This document shows, one piece after another, positions 1 to 8,176 of a DNA stretch of 13,454 nucleotides (positions within the stretch are counted from its first letter, which is position 1; every line of letters begins with the position of its first letter). The notes under the pieces are model-generated. The model made no database searches and had not been told where the DNA came from. It was given only the letters and a program-made list of their open reading frames with translations. The DNA is from Oscillospiraceae bacterium (lineage in GTDB: Bacteria; Bacillota; Clostridia; Oscillospirales; Acutalibacteraceae): NCBI GenBank assembly GCA_902782805.1, contig CACZON010000052.1:1-13454 (forward strand), given 5' to 3'. A program made the translations under genes and the position numbers.

Positions 1-445
1 CGAGCGTCACGTCCATCTCGTTCTCCCGGAGGAATTCGCCGATCGTCTTTACCGCGGTCTCAAGCGCGATCTCCTTCGGGAAGCCGTAGGCGCCGGCGGA
101 AATCAGCGGGAAGGCGACCGAGGAAAACGCGTGCTCCTTTGCGAGATTGAGGGAGTTTTTGTAGCAGTCCGCAAGCTTTCTGCGCTCGCCGGTGATCCCG
201 CCGTGCCAGACCGGGCCGACGGTATGGATCACGTATTTCGCCGGCAGAGCGTAGCCGCGCGTCAGCTTTGCCTCTCCGATTTCGCAGCCGCCGAGGGTCC
301 TGCATTCTTCGAGCAGGCGCGGCCCCGCGGCGCGGTGGATCGCGCCGTCCACTCCCCCGCCGCCGAGCAGCGACCGGTTCGCGGCGTTGACGATCGCGTC
401 GCATTCAATTTTTGTAAGATCCGCCCGGATGATTGAAAATGGCAT
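1..445 (-). CDS. Macro-domain protein (ADP-ribosyl hydrolase type), C-terminus cut by window edge
   Basis: The first 148 codons of a macro-domain protein are present; the end lies beyond the left edge. Family knowledge: MacroD/YmdB-type macro domains bind ADP-ribose and hydrolyse O-acetyl-ADP-ribose or ADP-ribosyl-protein esters in the cytoplasm. Visible hallmarks are NAAN at residues 20-23, the loop [14 protein letters not shown] at 28-41 (Asp33 matches the conserved acidic residue of active members), a segment ending [17 protein letters not shown], and the second phosphate loop [11 protein letters not shown]. The ATG at 445 was chosen because the family starts just before the first strand and because AGGAAAGGAAG stands upstream of it inside the preceding gene. 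Only one base separates this ATG from the stop of the transglutaminase gene, so it is the fourth gene of the MoxR operon. The ADP-ribose fold is secure; the exact substrate is unknown. Confidence 0.93.
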   Translation of the reverse strand, partial: MPFSIIRADLTKIECDAIVNAANRSLLGGGGVDGAIHRAAGPRLLEECRTLGGCEIGEAKLTRGYALPAKYVIHTVGPVWHGGITGERRKLADCYKNSLNLAKEHAFSSVAFPLISAGAYGFPKEIALETAVKTIGEFLRENEMDVTL

Positions 446-446
446 C

Positions 447-2858
447 TCAGGCCGCTTCCTTTCCTTTTGATTTTTTGGAGTCCGGTTCGTTCGTCTTCTT
501 TGCGCGTTTGACGCGGTTGGGGTTATAGTTGAAAATCACGCGGCGCATAAGGTATCTCTTCGCGCCGAAAACGTTCCGGATCTCGCGCTCGGTATTGACC
601 GAAAGCTCGCACAGCGCGAAGATCTCCTCTTTGGTGGGCTCGCGTTCGCCGTAATGGAGGCGGTCGATCGCGCCGAAGCCCTCGGAGAACCGCTTCTCCT
701 CCTCGAGCGCTTTGCTGCAGCGCGCGGTGAATTCGGAGAGCGTCTCGCCCGGCAGGAGATAGAGGCTGAGGAAGCCGAGCTGATCGACGAGGCGCGCAAA
801 GAGCAGCTCCGCCGCCTCGCTGCGATCCTTCGTTTTGCCGAGGGTGCGGTTGCGTAGGCGCCGCGGGCCGATGTTCAGCTCACGCCAGCGCAGCAGAAGG
901 AGCACCGCCCCCGCGATCAGAAGCGCACCGAAGAACGCCGGGATCAGATAGATCCATTTGAATGTTTTAACCGGAACCGGCGGGAGGTTTTCGGGCTCGA
1001 TCGGCTCGATCGGGCCGGGTTCGATCTCCTCTTCGGTCCGCGTCGGGTTCTGGCTGCCCGAATCCTTCGGTTTATCGGAGGGCTTCGTCTCCTTTTCGGG
1101 AACGATCGCCGGTTCAAAGAAATTGAAATCGGAAGGATCAAATGAAACCCAGCCGATCCCGGAGAAATAGATCTGGCTCCAGGCGTGGGCGGTCGCGTTC
1201 GTCGCGAGATAGTTGTAGGTCGCGGAATAAGTGGGATTCTGCTTCATCCCGAATCCGGAGACGTAGCGCGCGGGCAGGCCGGCGCAGCGCGCAAGCACCG
1301 TCATCGCGCTCGCGTAGTAGGTGCAGTAGCCTTCGCGGGTTTCGAGGAAGTAATCGACGAAATCGCGCCCCTCGGGAACGTCGCCCGGGGAGAGCGTATA
1401 GGTGCAGTTTTCTTCGAGCCAGCGCTCGATCGCAAACGCCTTTTCGGCGGGCGTCGCGGCGTTTTTCGTGATCTCCCGCGCGATTTCATACACGCGCGGC
1501 GGCAGGCTTTCCGGCAGCGCGGTGTTCGCTTCGAAAATATCCGAGTAATAGGAATCGCGCGCGTCGGAGCAAAGCTGCTCGAGCAGGAGGAAATCCTCCT
1601 CGAACGTCTCGCTCTTCAGATCCGGGATCTCCGTTTGGAAGGTGTAGATGACGTTAACGGAGGGCTCCTCGAGCATATAGAGCTCACCCTGCTTATTGAA
1701 ATAGACCTCTTTGACGCTCGAATTGAATTCCCAATCCCGCGGGACGCCGCCGAAGAAGAGGTTACGGTAATAGACGTTCGGCGAAACACGGATCGAAACG
1801 GTTTTCATCACCTTTTTGTACTGCTCCCGGGCGGCTTTTCCGCCGCGCGGGTTCGAGAGCGCGAGCGCTTCGCGCCGCCGAAGCCCCCAGAAGAAGCTGC
1901 CGAGACGGAAGTTTCCGACCGAACCGCCGTCGTACCAGTAAGCGCCGTTGTATTCGTTGGACACGCTGCCCATCAGCAGCGTCGGGGTATCGGCATGGAT
2001 GTTGAGCGTAATGCGGTCGCTCGGCTCGATATCGCCGCCGAGTCTTCCGCCGTAGGGCGAAAAGCCGGACCAGCCGAGCGAGAAATCAGAGCCCTTGTCT
2101 GCGCCGCCGCCGAAGAGATAGCTGACGAAATCGGAGGTGTCCGAAACGAAGCGGCGCAGCCCCTGGGATTTCCATTTTCCGTCCGGCGCGGAGGCGATCA
2201 TCGTGGAAAGGAAGACCGCGGCGATCCCCAGAATCAGCGCCGCGGAACGCATGACCGCTTCGGGCAGCCGCGCGCCTTCGCGGAGTTTCTTGCGGATACG
2301 GCGATGGGTCGCGCGCGAAAGCGCCGCCAGATTGAGCAGGATCAGCGCCGCAAGCAGCAGATAGCGGCCGTTGAGGTCGCCGAGCTGGGCGTAGAGATAA
2401 AGCGCGAGACTCAAAAGAGGGATCGGCGGGTAGAAGAACAGCTTGCGGAAAAAGAGCAGCACCAGCGCCGCCGGCAGAAGCAGGATCAGCACGCGCACCG
2501 CGTGGACGCTCAGATCGTAGGAATAGGGCTCCGTCTCCGGCAGCCCGGCGATACACCAGCGGAAGAATCCGGAAAGATAATCGAGAACCGTGCCGCGTGT
2601 AAACTGCAGAACGGCGATCAGGATCGCCGCCGCGGCCGGAACGCCGATCAGAAGCGGCACCGTGAGCTTGCCGATCGAGAAAAGCACGCAGATCCCGAGC
2701 GCGATCGCGGCGTAGACTGCACATTCGGCGACGCTCGCTTCGATCACGAGCAGCGGGAAGAGCGTCAGGCTCAGCGAGAAAAGCAGCAGATAGGCACAGA
2801 CGGCATCGAGAACGAACGCGCCGGTTTGATCGAACGCTTTTTCGAGGTTTTCTCTCAT
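447..2858 (-). CDS. Membrane protein with extracytoplasmic transglutaminase-like domain
   Basis: An 803-residue protein of the TgpA-like layout. The first 222 residues hold about six or seven hydrophobic helices. A soluble region follows, then a transglutaminase-like core at roughly 465-580, a Pro/Glu-rich linker at 584-630, one more helix at about 634-657, and a charged, Lys-rich tail of about 145 residues that should be cytoplasmic. The papain-like triad is intact: Cys512 in GYCTYYAS, His558 in TAHAW and Asp574 in VSFDPSD. Family knowledge: these proteins occur beside MoxR and DUF58 genes, and their transglutaminase domain is predicted to act outside the membrane as a protease, amidase or crosslinker; the true substrate is not known. 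The ATG at 2858 overlaps the DUF58 stop by four bases (ATGA) and has GGAGGTGA upstream, so the genes are translationally coupled. Confidence 0.93.
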   Translation of the reverse strand: MRENLEKAFDQTGAFVLDAVCAYLLLFSLSLTLFPLLVIEASVAECAVYAAIALGICVLFSIGKLTVPLLIGVPAAAAILIAVLQFTRGTVLDYLSGFFRWCIAGLPETEPYSYDLSVHAVRVLILLLPAALVLLFFRKLFFYPPIPLLSLALYLYAQLGDLNGRYLLLAALILLNLAALSRATHRRIRKKLREGARLPEAVMRSAALILGIAAVFLSTMIASAPDGKWKSQGLRRFVSDTSDFVSYLFGGGADKGSDFSLGWSGFSPYGGRLGGDIEPSDRITLNIHADTPTLLMGSVSNEYNGAYWYDGGSVGNFRLGSFFWGLRRREALALSNPRGGKAAREQYKKVMKTVSIRVSPNVYYRNLFFGGVPRDWEFNSSVKEVYFNKQGELYMLEEPSVNVIYTFQTEIPDLKSETFEEDFLLLEQLCSDARDSYYSDIFEANTALPESLPPRVYEIAREITKNAATPAEKAFAIERWLEENCTYTLSPGDVPEGRDFVDYFLETREGYCTYYASAMTVLARCAGLPARYVSGFGMKQNPTYSATYNYLATNATAHAWSQIYFSGIGWVSFDPSDFNFFEPAIVPEKETKPSDKPKDSGSQNPTRTEEEIEPGPIEPIEPENLPPVPVKTFKWIYLIPAFFGALLIAGAVLLLLRWRELNIGPRRLRNRTLGKTKDRSEAAELLFARLVDQLGFLSLYLLPGETLSEFTARCSKALEEEKRFSEGFGAIDRLHYGEREPTKEEIFALCELSVNTEREIRNVFGAKRYLMRRVIFNYNPNRVKRAKKTNEPDSKKSKGKEAA

Positions 2859-4078
2859 CGCGCGTTCACCTCCCCGGAAAGGAGATCGGCTGCCGCCGCA
2901 CCGAGCGGCAGGGAGAGCACGCCGATGCTGCCGACTTTCTGCGGCGCCGAATCGATCGCAATCAGCGCGCAGGAATCAAAGGACTCGGTATATTTTGCGA
3001 GCTCTTCCGCCATCGCGTCGTCGGCGTTGGCGCTCAGAACGATCAGCGCGTCGGCATGCGTTTCGAGCGCAACCTCTTCGAGGCGCGCGGTGAAGCTGCC
3101 CGGCGCGGTAAAATCCGCTTCGGCAAGACGCAGGAGCAGCTCTTCCATTTTCATCTCGTCGCTCGCGCGCAGCGGTTCTTTATCTTCCGCGTTGGTCAGA
3201 TAAAGCTCCGCAAGACGTCCGCGCGCAAGCGAAAGCTGCGCAAGCGATGCCGCGCATTCGCATACGGCGTTCGCTTTCGCGGCGAGGCGCTCGGCTTCGG
3301 CTCCGGGATTTCCCTTTTTACTGCGCCGGAAGAGCCGTTTTTTCGGCGCCGGCGGCGCCTCGTAGGTATTATCGATCAAAAGCGCGATGCTTTCGCGCGC
3401 CGGGGCGTCGTATTCCTTTACGAAAAATTCGCCGTAGCGCGCGGAAACCTTCCAGTTGACGCGCTTGAGCGGATCTCCCGGCTGATACTGCCGCGCCGAG
3501 GAGACGTTCTCCGAAGCGAGCGGAGAGCCGGCTTCGAGCGCAAAGAGCTTTTCGTCGAGGATCTCCCCCGCTCCGGCGCTTTCCGGAACGGCCGGCAGAA
3601 CGGTCAGGCGGAGCATTTTATAATACGGGAGCTTACTCAGCTCGTAGCGGATGCTCGTCAGACCGAAGACGTCCGTGATGCGGATCTCCTTCATCCCGAC
3701 TTCGTAGACCCCGCGGTACGGCAGATCGAGCGTCAGCTCGAAGTCTTCGCGGGAATAGGGCGCCACACAGATCGGATGATCGAGCGTTCTTCCCGGGCAG
3801 GGCAACGCAAAGCGGATCTCCATCATCGAAAGCGGCAGAAACGTTTCGTTGACGATGTTGACGCGGAGCGTTACCCTTGTTCCCTTTTCGGCGCGGTCGG
3901 TTTCGAGAAGCTGCGTATAGCGGAACGTATAGATGGTGTAAAGATTAAGCCCGAGCACGAACAGCAGCAGAAAAATCGCCGTAAACAGGAGAATATACAG
4001 GACGCGGAGGCCCGTATAGAGCGCGGCGAACAGCAGCGCGATCAGCACGAGCGTATAGATCCGGCGGCGGAGCTTCAT
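2855..4078 (-). CDS. DUF58 domain protein with two N-terminal membrane helices
   Basis: A 407-residue protein. Two hydrophobic helices lie at about 7-23 and 26-47, followed by a beta-rich region and the diagnostic DUF58 signature around residues 198-226 (YQPGDPLKRVNWKVSARYGE, then the KEYDAPARE segment). After it come a hydrophobic strand ending in IDN (236-238), resembling a degenerate von Willebrand A metal site, and an insert rich in Lys and Arg at 246-256. Family knowledge: DUF58 proteins are encoded with MoxR ATPases and are thought to be clients or adaptors of the ATPase at the membrane; the molecular role is unsettled. Both ends overlap neighbours by four bases (ATGA with MoxR before it and the transglutaminase gene after it), giving strong coupling. 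Family assignment is confident, function is not. Confidence 0.93.
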   Translation of the reverse strand: MKLRRRIYTLVLIALLFAALYTGLRVLYILLFTAIFLLLFVLGLNLYTIYTFRYTQLLETDRAEKGTRVTLRVNIVNETFLPLSMMEIRFALPCPGRTLDHPICVAPYSREDFELTLDLPYRGVYEVGMKEIRITDVFGLTSIRYELSKLPYYKMLRLTVLPAVPESAGAGEILDEKLFALEAGSPLASENVSSARQYQPGDPLKRVNWKVSARYGEFFVKEYDAPARESIALLIDNTYEAPPAPKKRLFRRSKKGNPGAEAERLAAKANAVCECAASLAQLSLARGRLAELYLTNAEDKEPLRASDEMKMEELLLRLAEADFTAPGSFTARLEEVALETHADALIVLSANADDAMAEELAKYTESFDSCALIAIDSAPQKVGSIGVLSLPLGAAAADLLSGEVNAR

Positions 4079-5016
4079 GACGCTCCCGGCACGCGGATCT
4101 GCCGGACGATCGAAGCGAGGACCTGCGCTTCGGTCTCGCGCTTCGGATTTTTCTGGCGGTTGAGAACCAATCTGTGGGCAAGGACCGGCTCGCAGAGCGT
4201 CTGAACGTCATCGGGCGAAGCGTACTCGCGCCCGGAAATCAGCGCGCGTGCGCGGCAGGCCTCCATCAGAGCGATCGAACCGCGGGTCGAGACGCCCAGC
4301 GAAACGCGTTCATCGCGGCGGGTTGCCTCGGCGATCGTTACGATATAATCCATTACGCTTTGGGAGCAGACGATCTCGCGGCGGCGGTCGATCGCGTCGA
4401 GGATATCCTGCGCGCTCGCAACGGGCGCAACGGTTTCGATCGGCGCGGAGGAAAGATTGCGCCGGAGGATTTCGATCTCGCCGGCTTTGCCCGGATAGCC
4501 GAGCGAAAGCTTCATCATAAAGCGGTCGAGCTGCGCTTCGGGCAGCGGATAGGTTCCGATCGCGCTTGAGGGGTTCTGGGTTGCAAGGACGATATACGGC
4601 TGCGGGACGGGATAGGTCTTTCCGTCGATCGTCAGCTGGTTTTCCTGCATAACCTCGAGCAGCGCGGACTGCGTTTTCGGGCTCGTGCGGTTGATTTCGT
4701 CGGCCAGAACGATCTGCGCCATCGCCGCGCCGAACACGACGCTGCGCTCGCCGGAGGAAAGATTCGCGACCGTATAGCCCGCAACGTCGCTGGGAAGGAC
4801 GTCCGGCGTAAACTGGATGCGCGAGAACGTGCATCCGATCGAGCGCGCCAACGCGGAAACGAGCGTCGTCTTCCCGAGGCCGGGAACGTCCTCCAGAAGT
4901 ACGTGTCCCCTCGCGAGCAGTGCGATCAGCATCAGCTCGGTCGGCTTCTCGAGCCCGACGACCGCTTTCGCGATATTTTCCTTAATGTTCTGCATCAGCT
5001 CCTGAACGTCAGCCAT
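4075..5016 (-). CDS. MoxR-family AAA+ ATPase
   Basis: A 313-residue cytoplasmic AAA+ ATPase of the MoxR group, which acts as a chaperone-like factor for the maturation of partner complexes. Visible motifs: Walker A GLGKTTL with Lys49, Walker B VLADEINR with Asp106 and Glu107, sensor 1 ATQNP with Asn148, the LDRFMMK segment with Arg165, and sensor 2 STRG with Arg245. The length is typical of the family. I chose the ATG at 5016 because AAGGAG sits eight bases upstream; a GTG three codons earlier (5025) would overlap that ribosome site and is unlikely. It is the first gene of the operon with DUF58, transglutaminase and macro-domain genes, and has its own promoter-like sequence just upstream. Confidence 0.96.
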   Translation of the reverse strand: MADVQELMQNIKENIAKAVVGLEKPTELMLIALLARGHVLLEDVPGLGKTTLVSALARSIGCTFSRIQFTPDVLPSDVAGYTVANLSSGERSVVFGAAMAQIVLADEINRTSPKTQSALLEVMQENQLTIDGKTYPVPQPYIVLATQNPSSAIGTYPLPEAQLDRFMMKLSLGYPGKAGEIEILRRNLSSAPIETVAPVASAQDILDAIDRRREIVCSQSVMDYIVTIAEATRRDERVSLGVSTRGSIALMEACRARALISGREYASPDDVQTLCEPVLAHRLVLNRQKNPKRETEAQVLASIVRQIRVPGAS

Positions 5017-5074
5017 ATTTACCACTCCTTAAAAAGATGAATCGAATCGTGTTTTTATTTCTGCTTTTGATTTA

Positions 5075-5104
5075 ATTGTATCATAAAACGCGTTTCGTTG
5101 TAAA
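5075..5104 (-). promoter_or_regulatory. Likely housekeeping promoter of the MoxR operon
   Basis: On the minus strand a -35-like TTTACA (5099-5104) is followed after 18 bases by a -10-like TACAAT (5075-5080). Each matches the sigma-A consensus at five of six positions. It lies 58 bases upstream of the MoxR start codon. The -35 element shares bases with the U-tract of the preceding terminator. Prediction by eye only. Confidence 0.55.
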
Positions 5105-5133
5105 GAAAAACCGCCGTTGAAACGAACGGCGGC
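5101..5133 (-). terminator. Rho-independent terminator after the aldo/keto reductase unit
   Basis: Read on the minus strand, an 8-bp GC-rich stem (CCGCCGTT / AACGGCGG, loop of six) is followed directly by TTTTTCTTTA. It begins about 20 bases after the stop of the 75-residue proline-rich gene and separates that unit from the MoxR operon. Confidence 0.85.
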
Positions 5134-5152
5134 TTATAAAGATTTCCGAACA

Positions 5153-5380
5153 TCAGAGCGAGGCAGGCCCGCCGCGGTGAAACGGGAGCGTCTGCGGTTT
5201 CGGCGCGGCGCCGTTGTGCGGCATTACCTGCGGCTGCGGCGGTTTTCCGACCTGGGGCATCCGCTCCGGCTGCGTTGGCTTTTTCGGGGCCGGCTGCTTC
5301 CTGCGCAGCAATGCTCTGAGGAACGAATACGGTTTTTTGCTCCCGAGCAAGAGACGGGTGCGGTTTTTTGCGAACGTCAT
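5153..5380 (-). CDS. Small proline-rich basic protein of unknown function
   Basis: A 75-residue reading frame I do not recognise. The first 28 residues are basic (NRTRLLLGSKKPYSFLRALL), and the rest is rich in Pro, Gln and Lys with repeated short P-Q/P-K steps and no predicted helix or membrane segment. Support for a real gene: the ATG at 5380 has GGGAGG nine bases upstream, the frame begins 23 bases after the stop of the aldo/keto reductase gene, and a strong terminator follows its stop closely. Against it: low-complexity composition and no recognised relative. A longer reading that starts inside the reductase gene (5497) is not needed. It may be a short disordered protein or a spurious frame. 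Confidence 0.55.
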   Translation of the reverse strand: MTFAKNRTRLLLGSKKPYSFLRALLRRKQPAPKKPTQPERMPQVGKPPQPQVMPHNGAAPKPQTLPFHRGGPASL

Positions 5381-5403
5381 CTGAAGGATCCTCCCCCCGC
5401 GGT

Positions 5404-6546
5404 TTATTCTCCGAACAGCGCGGCGGCTTTTTCCATCCGCGCGGCGATTTCCACGCCGAAGGGGCAGCGTTCTTCGCAGCTTCTGCAGCCGATGCATTCC
5501 GAAGCCTTGTGGGAAAGCGCCGCGTAATGCGCGCGGACGCTCTCCGGCGCCTGCGGATAAGCGGCGGCCAGATCGTAGAGCTTGCCCACCGCCGCGATAT
5601 CGATCTCCATTGGGCAGGGCTTGCAGTGGCCGCAGTAGGTGCAGATCCCGCGGTAGGAATGAAGCGGTGCCGAAGCGAGGATCGAGGCGTAGTCTTTTGC
5701 GTCGTCGTCTGCGTTTTCATAGGCGACCGCGGCGTCGATCTGATCCTTCGTATCGTAGCCGACGAGCACCGAGCAGACCGCCGGGCGCGTCAGAGCGTAA
5801 TGCAGAAGCTGAACCGGCGTAAACGTTACGCCGAAGGGCGATTTTTCCGGGTTGAACAGCGCGCCGCCGAAGTATCCCTTCATGACCGTGATCCCAACGT
5901 CGTTTTCTTCGCAGATGCGGTAAAGCTCAGCGCGATCGGGATCGATGCCGGAAAAGCCGGCGTCGTATCCTTCCCACAACGAATCGAGATTTTCCGTAGC
6001 CGGACGCATATCGAACGCGGGATTGACCGAGAAGAGGATCATCTCGACGATCCCGGACTGCGCGGCCTGCTTTGCGATGCGGGGATTATGGGTGCTCATG
6101 CCGATATGGCGGATCTTCCCCTGCGCCTTGAGCGAGCGGACGTATTCGAGAAATTCTCCATTCATGGTGCGGTCGTAATCCGCCTGTTCGTCGATGTAGT
6201 GGATCATTCCGAGGTCGACATAGGAGGTCTTCATCCGCAGGAGCAGATCCTCGAACGCAGGCTTTACGAACGCCATGTCGCGCGTGCGAACGTACTGTCC
6301 GTTCTGCCAGGTCGAGCCGATATGGCCCTGAACGATCCATCGCTCGCGGTTTTCTCCGATCGCTTTGCCGATGATCTCGCGCGACTTCGGATCCGCCATC
6401 CAGCAATCGACGATATTGATTCCTTTTTCGCCGGCGTAGCGCAGCAATTCGACCGATTCCTCGAATTCATGGCGCTCGAGCCATTCTCCGCCGAAGCCGA
6501 TTTCGCTGACCTTCAGTTCCGTTTTTCCGAGTCTTCGATAATTCAT
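5404..6546 (-). CDS. Aldo/keto reductase-fold protein with C-terminal double 4Fe-4S motif
   Basis: A 380-residue cytoplasmic protein. Residues 1 to about 285 form an aldo/keto reductase barrel: MNYRRLGKTELKVSEIGFGG at the start, AQGKIRHIGMSTHN in the middle, and a cofactor-type end segment SVLVGYDTKDQIDAAV. Residues 300-365 carry two cysteine sets, C302/C305/C308/C311-Pro and C351/C354/C357/C361-Pro, expected to bind two 4Fe-4S clusters as in the Fe-S subgroup of this family. Oddly, the usual catalytic tetrad looks incomplete. Asp47 and His116 are present, but the Tyr position appears to be Asp52 (DCWMADPKSRE) and the Lys position His75 (WIVQGHIG). The protein may therefore do different redox chemistry, with the substrate unknown. 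The start at 6546 has AGAGGG upstream. A promoter and a divergent thioesterase gene lie before it; the proline-rich gene follows. Confidence 0.92.
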   Translation of the reverse strand: MNYRRLGKTELKVSEIGFGGEWLERHEFEESVELLRYAGEKGINIVDCWMADPKSREIIGKAIGENRERWIVQGHIGSTWQNGQYVRTRDMAFVKPAFEDLLLRMKTSYVDLGMIHYIDEQADYDRTMNGEFLEYVRSLKAQGKIRHIGMSTHNPRIAKQAAQSGIVEMILFSVNPAFDMRPATENLDSLWEGYDAGFSGIDPDRAELYRICEENDVGITVMKGYFGGALFNPEKSPFGVTFTPVQLLHYALTRPAVCSVLVGYDTKDQIDAAVAYENADDDAKDYASILASAPLHSYRGICTYCGHCKPCPMEIDIAAVGKLYDLAAAYPQAPESVRAHYAALSHKASECIGCRSCEERCPFGVEIAARMEKAAALFGE

Positions 6547-6589
6547 CCTGTTTCCCTCTTTGCCCTTTCGTTCCTTTTTTCTGATTCAA

Positions 6590-6619
6590 ATGATACCATA
6601 TCCCCGCGCCGCAAGTCAA
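6590..6619 (-). promoter_or_regulatory. Likely housekeeping promoter of the aldo/keto reductase gene
   Basis: On the minus strand TTGACT (6614-6619) and TATCAT (6590-6595) are separated by 18 bases, 43 bases before the start codon. The match to the sigma-A consensus is good. It is back to back with the plus-strand promoter at 6644-6672. Confidence 0.65.
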
Positions 6620-6643
6620 GCGGGCATGGCGCTCTAAAAGCAC

Positions 6644-6672
6644 TTGTGAAACCGCGGAAAATGCGCTATACT
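6644..6672 (+). promoter_or_regulatory. Likely housekeeping promoter of the acyl-ACP thioesterase gene
   Basis: TTGTGA (6644-6649), a 17-base spacer and TATACT (6667-6672) form a strong sigma-A-type promoter. Transcription should begin near 6679, inside the inverted repeat at 6674-6695. Confidence 0.7.
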
Positions 6673-6673
6673 G

Positions 6674-6695
6674 TTTCGGGAACGTTTTCCCGAAA
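6674..6695 (+). promoter_or_regulatory. Perfect 9-bp inverted repeat at the thioesterase start site
   Basis: TTTCGGGAA, loop CGTT, TTCCCGAAA. The repeat starts two bases after the -10 element and ends at the edge of the ribosome-binding sequence AAAGGA (6693-6698). It could be an operator for a dimeric repressor or a 5' hairpin in the mRNA. There is no run of T after it, so it is not a terminator. The structure is seen directly; the role is inferred. Confidence 0.5.
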
Positions 6696-6707
6696 GGATG
6701 CTGCGAA

Positions 6708-7448
6708 ATGATTCAGGAAGTATTTACTCAAGACCTCACCGTCGCCCCGAGCGTCTGCGATTTTTCCGGCAGGCTCGGCTGGTGCGACGCCTTTCGGCTG
6801 ATGATGGATATCGCCGCCGCCCATGCTTCTTCGCTTTCGGTCGGGCTCTACGATCTTCAGAAGCGCGATCTGTTCTGGCTGACCGCGAAGACGAAGGTGC
6901 GTTTTCTCGCTCCGCGCCCCGCAATGGGCGCGCCGGTTTCGCTGACGACCTGGCCGGAAAAGCCCGCCCGCAGCCGCGGCAACCGCAGCTACGAGCTTAA
7001 CGACGCGAACGGGAATCTGCTCGTTGCGGGAAAAACCGAATGGGCGATCCTCAACGTAAAAACCGGAAAGATCGAATCGATGGCCGAAATCTACCCCGAT
7101 TCGCTGAAATTCGAGCGTGAAAGCGCTCTCACGGAGAGCTTTTCCCGCATACCGGAATCGGAATTTGCCGCGGCGGAAACGCTCGGGGAACACCGCGTTT
7201 CCTCGATGGATACCGATATCGGCGGTCATATGAACAACTGCGCTTACCTGCGCGCGCTGTTGGGGCTTTTCTCCGCGAAAGAACTCGAAAAGATGAAAAT
7301 CCGCTCGCTCGAGGCGATCTATCGCGCCTCCTGCTTTGAAGGCGATTTGCTGACGGTCGAAAAGGTCCGTTCGGCGGACGGGTTCCTTGATCTGCGCGCA
7401 AAACGCGGCGAAGAGACGGTTTTCCTCCTACGCGTCGAGCTCGGATAA
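6708..7448 (+). CDS. Acyl-ACP thioesterase
   Basis: A 246-residue protein of the bacterial acyl-ACP thioesterase family (FatA/FatB-like double hotdog fold), which releases free fatty acids from acyl carrier protein in the cytoplasm. The N-terminal hotdog spans about 1-130, with the F/L-rich WLTAKTKVRF strand. The second hotdog carries the recognisable motif MDTDIGGHMNNCAYLRAL, with His174, Asn176, Asn177 and Tyr180 matching the conserved D-x-N-x-H-x-N-N-x-x-Y block of the family. The length is normal. The ATG at 6708 lies nine bases after AAAGGA. It is the only plus-strand gene here, with its own promoter and a terminator directly after the stop, so it is monocistronic. The chain length it prefers cannot be read from the sequence. 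Confidence 0.93.
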   Translation: MIQEVFTQDLTVAPSVCDFSGRLGWCDAFRLMMDIAAAHASSLSVGLYDLQKRDLFWLTAKTKVRFLAPRPAMGAPVSLTTWPEKPARSRGNRSYELNDANGNLLVAGKTEWAILNVKTGKIESMAEIYPDSLKFERESALTESFSRIPESEFAAAETLGEHRVSSMDTDIGGHMNNCAYLRALLGLFSAKELEKMKIRSLEAIYRASCFEGDLLTVEKVRSADGFLDLRAKRGEETVFLLRVELG

Positions 7449-7458
7449 ATACCCACGA

Positions 7459-7487
7459 AAAAAGCGGAGCGTCCTGCTCCGCTTTTT
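7459..7487. terminator. Bidirectional rho-independent terminator
   Basis: AAAAAGCGGAGC, loop GTCCT, GCTCCGCTTTTT. The stem reads the same on both strands, with a T-run on each side. It lies between the convergent stops of the thioesterase gene (ends 7448) and the YczE-like gene (ends 7493) and can serve both. Confidence 0.9.
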
Positions 7488-7492
7488 CATTT

Positions 7493-8176
7493 TCATTTTT
7501 CAAGAACCGTTTCTTTCTGCAGGATCGGCCGGGCAACGAACCGGTTGAAGAACTGAATCAGCGGACCCATGAAGAACGCAGTGAATACCGTCCCGATCCC
7601 GACGGAGGCGAATAATCCGGATAAACCGCTGCCCGAAATCAGCAGCAGTACGCTGCCGAGCAAAACGCAGCCGAGATCGCAAAGTACGCGGCAAAGCGCA
7701 AAGCGCAGTTTTTTCTGTTTCTGAGACCAGACGAGCGCGAGCGCGTCGTAAGGAGAAACGCCGAGATCGGCTGTAAAATACAGCGAGGAAGAAAGGCACA
7801 AAATCACGATCGCAAACAGGAACACGCCGATACGCGTGAAAATCGACGGCGCGGTCAGCAGCTTTTCACAGAGCCCCTGAGAGAATTCCACGAGGTATCC
7901 GAGCAGAAAGAGATTCAAAAACGTTGCGATCCCGATTTTGCGCCGGTCGAATATCAGAGCAAACGTCAAAAAGAACGCGTTGACGATTACGTACAGCGTT
8001 CCGAAACGAATCGGAATCACTGCGTCGAGTCCGCTCATCAGCGACTGAAACGGATCGACGCCGAACGCGGCAAACTTGAACATACCGACGCTGATCCCGC
8101 AGATCGCGACGCCGGAAACGCTCATCAGAACGCGCCGGATCATCCGGTTGTTTTCCAGCTTTTCTCCCCCGATCAT
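7493..8176 (-). CDS. YczE/YitT-like integral membrane protein
   Basis: A 227-residue membrane protein with about five or six hydrophobic helices (near 15-35, 59-76, 84-96, 113-134, 163-180, 186-212). An internal duplication is visible: AFGVDPFQSL at 37-46 and DLGVSPYDAL at 137-146. This G-x-x-P pattern in paired halves is typical of the YczE/YyaS/YitT group of Gram-positive membrane proteins, whose function is largely unknown. I chose the ATG at 8176, which overlaps the upstream stop by four bases (ATGA) and has GGAG eight bases before it. A longer frame from 8227 would run back into the upstream gene, and the ATG at 8143 lacks a well-placed ribosome site. It is co-transcribed with the small PQ-loop-like gene and ends at a terminator. 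Confidence 0.85.
   Translation of the reverse strand: MIGGEKLENNRMIRRVLMSVSGVAICGISVGMFKFAAFGVDPFQSLMSGLDAVIPIRFGTLYVIVNAFFLTFALIFDRRKIGIATFLNLFLLGYLVEFSQGLCEKLLTAPSIFTRIGVFLFAIVILCLSSSLYFTADLGVSPYDALALVWSQKQKKLRFALCRVLCDLGCVLLGSVLLLISGSGLSGLFASVGIGTVFTAFFMGPLIQFFNRFVARPILQKETVLEK

Noticed and set aside
1185..3203. 672-codon open frame on the plus strand
   Set aside because: It is antisense to the transglutaminase and DUF58 genes. The product is very rich in Arg and Glu with no recognisable domain, an effect of GC-rich wobble positions.
5055..5720. 221-codon open frame on the minus strand
   Set aside because: It overlaps the end of the reductase, the proline-rich gene, the terminator and the MoxR promoter in another frame, and encodes low-complexity sequence.
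5368..6711. 447-codon open frame on the plus strand
   Set aside because: It is the mirror of the aldo/keto reductase gene, which has clear motifs, a ribosome site and a promoter. The plus frame has none of these and crosses the divergent promoters.
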